Positions 58,619-64,000 of a stretch of 64,000 bases of DNA are shown here, piece after piece. Below the pieces are notes generated by a model. That model searched no databases. It worked only from the letters and a program-made list of their open reading frames with translations, and had not been told where the DNA came from. Origin of the DNA: GCA-2746795 sp963747345 (GTDB taxonomy: Bacteria; Chloroflexota; Anaerolineae; Promineifilales; Promineifilaceae); NCBI GenBank assembly GCA_963747345.1, contig CAVVFA010000012.1, positions 310,001 through 374,000 on the forward strand. Reading direction: 5' to 3'. The position numbers and the translations under genes were made by a program. Numbering within the stretch: position 1 is the stretch's first letter; each line of letters opens with the position of its first letter.

Positions 58619-59236
58619 ATGTCTTTAGCCGTAGATATGCGTAGCAAATTAGTGGATGGGCTTTTAAGCTTTGTGGCGATGTTTTTATTTATGGGCGTGC
58701 TCATTGTGCTCATGAAGCCGTTTCAAGCGATGGGCAGTTGGGGAATGTGGGCCTATCTCGTTTTGATGTTTGCAGTGGGGATTGGTTTCCTGTGGCTTTC
58801 CATTCAGGATCGCTTTGCGGATGTCACAAATGCCTGGTTGGGTATTGTGGGGGGTATGTGTGCCTGGAGTGTCACGGAAATGGGTGGCGAACTGGGTTAC
58901 GTCGCGGTTGAGGATTGGGATGGTATTGTTTTGTTGCTGTTGGCGATGGCGACAACGGCCGTTCTCTGGCGATTATTCCCCGTTGGCCCCAAGTTTTGGC
59001 TTGTGTTGTTCTTGTTGAATTGGGGCGGTCACGTTTTCATTAAATTCCCAAAATATATATTCGAGGGTCAGCCAATTTTAGAAACGACCCTGATGCTGAG
59101 TGCCGTCAGCTTGTCTTTGGTGGTTGTCGGCTTGCTTTACTGGATTTTTGTCCGCACTACGACACGAGTACAACGGTTGTGGGGCGCTGTTTTCATCTGG
59201 AGTGCCGTTTCAATTATTTTCTTCATCCTGCGCTGA
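58619..59236 (+). CDS. Uncharacterised membrane protein downstream of the RHS gene
   Basis: 205 residues with AGGAAATC before the ATG. Six hydrophobic segments: VDGLLSFVAMFLFMGVLIVL, YLVLMFAVGIGFLWL, a segment near AWLGIVGGMCAW, IVLLLLAMATTAVLW, FWLVLFLLNWGG, and LSLVVVGLLYWIFV. No recognised motif. Its position after the RHS gene is where an immunity protein could sit, but 300 bases separate them and nothing in the sequence shows such a role. Its last 14 bases overlap the end of rlmN on the other strand. Confidence 0.65.
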   Translation: MSLAVDMRSKLVDGLLSFVAMFLFMGVLIVLMKPFQAMGSWGMWAYLVLMFAVGIGFLWLSIQDRFADVTNAWLGIVGGMCAWSVTEMGGELGYVAVEDWDGIVLLLLAMATTAVLWRLFPVGPKFWLVLFLLNWGGHVFIKFPKYIFEGQPILETTLMLSAVSLSLVVVGLLYWIFVRTTTRVQRLWGAVFIWSAVSIIFFILR

Positions 59237-60284
59237 TGCTTTTTAGCTGACCGCAGCCAGCGGCGATGTCGATGCCGCGTCGCTGGCGCACGGTGCTGGG
59301 GAGTCCGTGTTCCGCCAAAATTGCCTGAAATTGTTTGACTGTATCTGAGCGCGTCGGTTGCCCTGCATATCCCTGCGTGGGGTTGAGAGGGATGAGATTG
59401 ACGTGGGCGTCCATGCCTTGTAGGAGTGTGCCGAGGGCGTGGGCTTGCGCCGGCGTGTCATTTTTGCCTTCAATCAGCGTCCATTCAAAGAAAATACGAC
59501 GGCTTCGCTTCTCGATGTAGGTGCGGCAGGCGGCCATCAGTTCGGCCAGCGGCCAACGGCGGGCGGGTGGCACGAGTGCTTGGCGTTCGGCATCAGTCGC
59601 GCCATGCAGGCTGACGGCGAGGCGCACGGGGCGTGTCTCTTCATCGGCCAGGCGCAAAATGCCGGGCACGATGCCGACGGTGCTGAGGGTGATGTGTCTG
59701 GGCGCGAGGGCCAAGCCTTTGTGGTCGGTGAGGATGTCGATGGCGCTCATGGTGGCGTCGTAGTTGTGCAGCGGTTCGCCCATGCCCATGAGTACGATGT
59801 TACGCAGTTGATCGCCGGATTGTTGCAGGATTTGGTTGACGTAGAGGGCTTGCCCGACGATTTCGCCTGGGGTGAGGTGGCGGGTGAATCCCATCTGCCC
59901 GGTGGCGCAGAAGACGCAGCCCATGGCACAGCCAACCTGGGTGCTGATGCACGCGGTGGCACGCTGCACCCCGTCACGCCCGGTGAAGCCCATGAGTACG
60001 GTTTCGATGGTTTCGCCATCGGCCAGTTTTAACAGGAATTTTTGGGTGAGACCATCACTGCTGATAACGGCCGTTTCCGTCCCCAACACCCCCAGCCTCA
60101 TTTCCGCCTCTAGCTTCTGCTTCAAATCATCTCGCAAATCCATTTCAGACAGGGTTTGCGCTTGGCTAAGATAGAGCGCCTGCCACAGTTTGTCGGTGTG
60201 GTAGCTGGAGTAGCCCCAGTCGGCGAGCAACTGGGTGAGTTGAGGATAGGTATAGTCGTAGAGGTTGGGAGAGGGAACGGCCAT
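59223..60284 (-). CDS. rlmN: 23S rRNA (adenine-2503-C2)-methyltransferase RlmN
   Basis: 353 residues, normal length. A radical-SAM enzyme that methylates A2503 of 23S rRNA and some tRNAs. The cluster-binding motif is GCAMGCVFCATGQMG; GMGEPLHNYDATMSAI and LSTVGIVPGI are the SAM-binding segments. The C-terminal Cys of GIDIAAGCGQL is the catalytic mCys partner. It contains an AACGGCCGTT copy encoding Glu-Thr-Ala-Val (near 60065). Convergent with the membrane protein gene, overlapping by 14 bases. Confidence 0.96.
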   Translation of the reverse strand: MAVPSPNLYDYTYPQLTQLLADWGYSSYHTDKLWQALYLSQAQTLSEMDLRDDLKQKLEAEMRLGVLGTETAVISSDGLTQKFLLKLADGETIETVLMGFTGRDGVQRATACISTQVGCAMGCVFCATGQMGFTRHLTPGEIVGQALYVNQILQQSGDQLRNIVLMGMGEPLHNYDATMSAIDILTDHKGLALAPRHITLSTVGIVPGILRLADEETRPVRLAVSLHGATDAERQALVPPARRWPLAELMAACRTYIEKRSRRIFFEWTLIEGKNDTPAQAHALGTLLQGMDAHVNLIPLNPTQGYAGQPTRSDTVKQFQAILAEHGLPSTVRQRRGIDIAAGCGQLKSISAG

Positions 60285-60414
60285 TTCGGCTTTGCTAAGT
60301 ACAGACGTTTTGCATGAGCCGATTGTAGCGAGATGGGAGAAGAAGTGCCAAAAATCAGGCCGTTGTTGGTAAAATCATGATGATACGATTGCTATTGAGG
60401 CAAAGGATGAGAAG

Positions 60415-61350
60415 ATGGACGATTGTTTATTGGCATTAGATTTTGGTGGCACAAAGTTGTCGGCGGCCGTTTTGCCTGTGACTGAGTTGGGGAAAGAGTC
60501 GCCGCGCTGGTTGGCACATGAACGGGTCTATTTGCGCAAGGGTAAGGATGCTCAATTTGAGATTAAGAAGATGGTTAAACTGGGGCGGAAGTTGTTGGCG
60601 GGTAAACGGCCGTTAGCCGTTGGCGTTAGTTTCGGTGGCCCAGTCAATTATGAGCAGGGTTTGGTTTTGCTGTCTGACCATGTGCCAGGCTGGGAGAATA
60701 CGCCGTTGCAAGCCATCTTAACAGAGGAATTTGCGGCGTCTGTGCGGGTGGACAATGATGCCAATGTCGCGGCCTTGGGCGAATGGCGGTTTGGGGCCGG
60801 ACGTGGCTATGACAGTTTGTTTTATGTGACGGTGAGTACGGGCGTGGGGGGCGGTTGGGTGCTAAACGGCCGTTGTTGGCGTGGTCATGAAGGGATGGCG
60901 GGAGAGATTGGTCATGTGGTCGTGAAGCCGGATGGGCCGTTTTGCTTTTGTGGCAAACAAGGGTGTGTGGAGCGTTTGGCCTCCGGTCCCTACATGGCGC
61001 AGGATTTCCGCGAACGTGGCGGTGAATTTATCAGCGGTCCAGTGACTGGCGAAGTGATTGCGGGATTGGCCTCTGCGGGTGATGCGTTAGCTTGGGAGAT
61101 TTTGCAGCGTAGTGGTAATGCCGTTGGGTTGGCGATTGGCGAAACGGCCAATCTACTCAATCCGCAAGCGTTTATTCTGGGAGGCGGCGTGACAAAATCT
61201 GGTTGGCTGTGGTGGGAAGCTGTAGAAAAGGCGGCAAAATCGCGGGCGCGGGCGCAAATTCACTTTGAAATTATTCCGGCGGCATTTGCGGATGATGCGC
61301 CGTTGTGGGGCGCGGTGGCGTTGGTGGAAAGTTTAAAGGATGAGGGATGA
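60415..61350 (+). CDS. ROK-family sugar kinase (glucokinase-like)
   Basis: 311 residues, start supported by AAAGGATGAG. The N-terminal phosphate loop is LALDFGGTKLSAAVL. VDNDANVAALGEWRFGAGRG carries the catalytic Asp, and VSTGVGGGWVLNGR is the second ATP-binding loop. The ROK zinc site is EIGHVVV then CFCGKQGCVERLASG. It would phosphorylate glucose or a related hexose released by the glycosidases. GGATGAA tandem units overlap its 3' end (61336..61366). Confidence 0.93.
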   Translation: MDDCLLALDFGGTKLSAAVLPVTELGKESPRWLAHERVYLRKGKDAQFEIKKMVKLGRKLLAGKRPLAVGVSFGGPVNYEQGLVLLSDHVPGWENTPLQAILTEEFAASVRVDNDANVAALGEWRFGAGRGYDSLFYVTVSTGVGGGWVLNGRCWRGHEGMAGEIGHVVVKPDGPFCFCGKQGCVERLASGPYMAQDFRERGGEFISGPVTGEVIAGLASAGDALAWEILQRSGNAVGLAIGETANLLNPQAFILGGGVTKSGWLWWEAVEKAAKSRARAQIHFEIIPAAFADDAPLWGAVALVESLKDEG

Positions 61351-61406
61351 AGGATGAAGGATGAAGATGAGTATGTCTTCGGTGATGGTATAGGGGATGG
61401 AAGTCT

Positions 61407-61961
61407 TTGGGTGGCACATATCTTTTGCGGATAAGGGTGGCGCAGAATATTGGGGTGCGGTTTGGGCGGTTTCGGGGTGGGGAACCGGTGTTGATTCCAA
61501 AGGGCGAGATGATTTATTTGGGATCGGCGATGCGGGGGTTGGCGAGCCGCGTGCTGCGTCATGCATTACGGAGCGGGGACGGAGTGGCGCATGGATTGTA
61601 TGAGCCGCTGCTGGCGGAAATACGGAAGGTTGGACTAGTAAGTGATTGTTTCCATCCCTCAGCGCAAAAGAAACTGCATTGGCATATTGATTATTTGTTG
61701 GACGAAACGGCCGTTTTGCTCACCCACACCATCCTCATCCGGTCACAGGAACGGTTGGAAGCTAGTTTAGGAGCATGGCTGTTGGCACAACCCGAGACGT
61801 GTGTGCTGGTTCCTGGCCTGGGCGCCAGCGACGTGAAAGGCCACACGCATCTATTAACCGTTCTTGCTGATGAATCATGGTGGGAAGGGATTCCCGACCA
61901 AATCGGTAAGGCAAAAGTTGACGGCCGTTTTGCCCCTCGCTATAATGCCAAGACAAATTGA
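61407..61961 (+). CDS. DUF123 / GIY-YIG-like protein
   Basis: 184 residues from a TTG at 61407 that follows GGAAG. GGTYLLRIRVAQNIGVRFGR, then GEMIYLGSAMRGLASRVLRH and KLHWHIDYLLDE match the DUF123 family, which has a GIY-YIG-like fold and is often fused to endonuclease III or found alone. The final part has VPGLGASDVKGHTHLL. Function unknown; a nucleic-acid role is inferred from the family. The start is uncertain because no ATG fits. Confidence 0.78.
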   Translation: MGGTYLLRIRVAQNIGVRFGRFRGGEPVLIPKGEMIYLGSAMRGLASRVLRHALRSGDGVAHGLYEPLLAEIRKVGLVSDCFHPSAQKKLHWHIDYLLDETAVLLTHTILIRSQERLEASLGAWLLAQPETCVLVPGLGASDVKGHTHLLTVLADESWWEGIPDQIGKAKVDGRFAPRYNAKTN

Positions 61962-61974
61962 TAGAAAACGGCCG

Positions 61975-62276
61975 TGATGGAGACAAGTACGGTTGGTCGG
62001 ATTTTCAGAGAGTTGGCGGTCAGTGCAAGCCAACAATCCCCCATCAGAAATCCACTCCAGAGCCGATACCGAAAGCGAAATATCGTGATTAAGGTAAACC
62101 GGGTTCGCCCGTTACAGCGCTTAAGAGATCAGTGTTCAGTGAACAGTGATCAGTAAACAGTGATCAGTAAAACCACCTACTAACTGATTACCGATTACCG
62201 ATAACCGATTACTGATCACCGATAAACACAGGTGGCACCACGGGTCCTCTCGTCCTGAATATAGGCGAGGGGTTTT
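61975..62276 (+). promoter_or_regulatory. T-box riboswitch with Ser (UCC) specifier, serS leader
   Basis: GGAG ACAAGTAC (61979..61990) opposite GAAATCCA CTCC (62047..62058) forms the stem I internal loop (AGUA/GAA), with UCC at 62051..62053 as specifier before a purine. CAGAGAGTTGGCGG...GTGCAAGCC (62006..62031) is the distal arm. CCCGTTAC...CTTAAGAG resembles the IIA/B element. CAGGTGGCACCACGGG (62229..62244) is the antiterminator, and CCTCTCG...CGAGGGG with TTTTTT the terminator. About 190 bases before serS. A repeat array (62128..62222) fills the middle. Confidence 0.88.
62128..62222. repeat. CAGTGATCAGTAAACAGTG tandem array in the serS leader
   Basis: Heptamer-phased CAGTGTTCAGTGAACAGTG and GATCAGTAAACAGTGATC units are followed by the complementary TGATTACCGATTACCGAT and ACTGATCACCG series; the two halves can pair into a long imperfect hairpin. 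Confidence 0.65.
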
Positions 62277-62462
62277 TTGTTTTAAAGGGTGAATGATGAA
62301 CGATGAATTTGGGTGGACGATAAAAAGATTTGGGAAATCGGCGAGTCTACTTGACGGGCATGCCAGAGTCTCATTGACACTTTTTAGGCGAAGCGTCGCT
62401 TGGCGACATTGACGATTTAACTACAAGGCTATCAGACTAATTGACTATAAGGCGAGGTAAAA

Positions 62463-63832
62463 ATGTTAGACATTAACTTAATTCGAGAGAAACCAGAGTG
62501 GGTGAAAGAACAGGTTGCCAAACGCAACGACAAGTCGCCCATAGATGAGATTGTGGCAGGCGATGCCCGCCGTCGTGAAATATTGCAAGAAGTAGAAGAA
62601 CTGCGCCGCCAGCGGAACGAAGCATCGAAAGAGATTGGACAGGCTATGGGAGACCTCAAGAAAAAAGAGGCACTCTTAAAGCAAGCTCAAACGGGCAAAG
62701 ATGTGGGTCAAGCAGAGGCGGAACTGCAAATAGAAGTCGCGGCAATGCAGGCCAATGCCGAAGCCGCCAAAGACAAACCCCGCGAAATCGGGGAACGCAT
62801 TGCTGAGTTAGACGAGGAATTGCGCCAAGTTGAGGAAACATTACATACAAACATGCTGTGGGTGCCTAATATTCCCGACGAAAGCACCCCCGTTGGCCCA
62901 GACGAGAGCTACAACGTCGTCCATGAGCCGCAAGGTGCGCCCATTCCGCAGTTTGATTTTGAGCCGAAGCCGCATTGGGATTTGGGACCAGAACTAGGCA
63001 TTTTGGATTTTGAACGGGGTGTTAAGTTGAGCGGCAGCCGCTTCTACATCCTGAAAGGGGCTGGGGCGCGTCTGCAACATGCCGTCATCCAATTCATGCT
63101 GGATATGCATGTGGAAAAGCATGGCTACACAGAAATCTACCCGCCGTTTATTGTGCGCTCGGAGAATTTTGTGACGGCCGGGCAGCTTGCCCAAGTTCTA
63201 CGACAATATCTACCGTGATGCGGAAGAAGACTTCATGCTGCTGGGTACGGCCGAAATTGCGCTGACCAACATGCACCGCGATGAACTCATGGAAGAAAGC
63301 GAATCTGCCGATTAAATATGTGGCCTACACGCCCTGCTTCCGCCGCGAGAAAATGAGCGCGGGCAAAGATGTGCGCGGTATCAAGCGCGGTCACCAGTTT
63401 GACAAGGTGGAAATGTACCGCTACACCACCCCAGAAACGAGCGCAGCGGCGTTAGAAGAGATGAAACAAGAAGCCATCGACATCTGTGAGGCGTTGGGTT
63501 TCCCTTATCGCGTGCTGGAACTGGCGACGGGCGACATCAGCTATGCCTCGGTGAAGACGTATGACATTGAGGTGTGGGCGGCTGGTTGTGGCGAATGGCT
63601 GGAGGTTAGCTCGGCCAGCAACTGCACCGATTTCCAGGCGCGGCGAGCCAATGCGCGGTATCGGCCAGAGGAAGGTGGTAAAACGCGCTTCTGCCATACG
63701 CTCAATGCCAGTGGGCTGGCGCTGCCCCGCGTGATGATTGCGATTATGGAGAATTATCAGCAGGAAGATGGCAGTATTGTTGTGCCGGAGGTACTGCGGC
63801 CGTATATGGGCGGGCGTGAGGTGATTCGGTAA
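62463..63832 (+). CDS. serS: Seryl-tRNA synthetase (two frameshifts)
   Basis: Class II synthetase of about 456 residues across indels near 63190 and 63295. MLDINLIREKPEWVKEQ opens the long antiparallel coiled coil (about 30-105, LQEVEELRRQRNEASKEIG) that grips the tRNA-Ser variable arm. Motif 1 region: GYTEIYPPFIV; TAEIALTNMH is the serine pocket; CFRREKMSAGKDVRGIKRGH is motif 2; NASGLALPRVMIAIMENYQ is motif 3. The ATG at 62463 follows AGGCGAGGT. Regulation by the upstream Ser T-box is consistent with this identity. Confidence 0.96.
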
Positions 63833-63842
63833 TATGTAGATG

Positions 63843-63873
63843 GATTGGACCAATCTCAAAGATTGGTCCAATC
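63843..63873. repeat. AGATTGG hairpin element, copy 2
   Basis: GATTGGACCAATC (63843..63855), TCAAA, GATTGGTCCAATC (63861..63873): a perfect 13-bp stem whose arms are themselves near-palindromes. It is related to 11527..11559 and lies between convergent serS and the glycosyltransferase. Confidence 0.65.
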
Positions 63874-63883
63874 TTGAGTATTG

Positions 63884-64000
63884 TTATTGGTAAACGGCCG
63901 TTTTCCCCGCCATCTTTTCCTCCACCACCTCTTCAAACACCCGCAGCAGTCGCTGTACAATAATTTCCCAATCATATTGCAGGGCATAATACCGTGCCTG
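63884..64000 (-). CDS. C-terminal end of a glycosyltransferase, probably family 4 (partial)
   Basis: On the minus strand the last 38 codons read QARYYALQYDWEIIVQRLLR then VFEEVVEEKMAGKTAVYQ and stop at 63884. The pattern of Tyr-Asp-Trp-Glu followed by an amphipathic helix with a Tyr/Phe-Glu-Glu end is typical of the C-terminus of GT4 family glycosyltransferases. The penultimate codons come from an AACGGCCGTT copy (Thr-Ala-Val). The rest is outside the window. Confidence 0.5.
   Translation of the reverse strand, partial: QARYYALQYDWEIIVQRLLRVFEEVVEEKMAGKTAVYQ

Overview
The window looks like a chromosomal contig from a member of the Chloroflexota (Anaerolineae- or Ardenticatenia-like). This is inferred from gene content: many lipoproteins with Thr/Pro-rich linkers, large secreted glycoside hydrolases, MalFG-type sugar transporters with LacI regulators, T-box control of aminoacyl-tRNA synthetases and a Cys-X-X-Sec protein. 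No rRNA is present to settle the taxonomy. About half of the genes, including the single-copy essential genes leuS, serS and coaBC, are interrupted by one-base frameshifts, often in homopolymers. I read these as sequencing indels and annotate each such locus as one gene.

Layout. 1-10 kb: the end of an epimerase-type dehydrogenase, a decayed UPF0158-like gene, a membrane-anchored GH3 protein, two tandem S41 peptidases, smpB, and a copper-amine-oxidase-like/cytochrome c fusion on the minus strand. 10-18 kb: a membrane protein, an L,D-transpeptidase, coaBC, and a LysM-protein/sensor-kinase pair. 18-23 kb: an RNA-rich stretch with tRNA-Gly, a candidate structured small RNA, a SelW-like selenoprotein gene with in-frame UGA and a SECIS-like hairpin, two tRNA-Ala genes, and a Leu-specifier T-box leader ahead of an alpha/beta hydrolase and leuS; the second tRNA-Ala lies inside that leader. 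23-46 kb: a carbohydrate island bounded by two LacI regulators, with one complete sugar ABC transporter, a second pair of permeases without its own binding protein, GH18, clan GH-A, DUF5060, GH2 beta-mannosidase and two GH3 enzymes, and a PIG-V-like mannosyltransferase. 46-59 kb: a UPF0175 protein, a kinase/M23 peptidase/class-III aminotransferase fusion, an HtrA-like protease lipoprotein and a giant NHL/RHS-repeat protein. 59-64 kb: rlmN, a ROK kinase, a DUF123 protein, a Ser-specifier T-box leader with serS, and the end of a glycosyltransferase.

The most unusual global property is a highly iterated palindrome, AACGGCCGTT, with roughly 75 exact copies counted by eye in 64 kb, in genes and intergenic DNA alike. 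It resembles HIP1 of cyanobacteria in behaviour but not in sequence. In proteins it appears as Thr-Ala-Val, Asn-Gly-Arg or Arg-Pro. Several other interspersed palindromic or tandem repeats fill the intergenic gaps and sometimes enter coding DNA and both T-box leaders.

Functionally the window suggests a heterotroph that degrades beta-linked glycans or glycoconjugates outside the cell or at its surface, imports the oligosaccharides through MalFG-type transporters, and finishes hydrolysis and phosphorylation inside (beta-mannosidase, GH3, ROK kinase).
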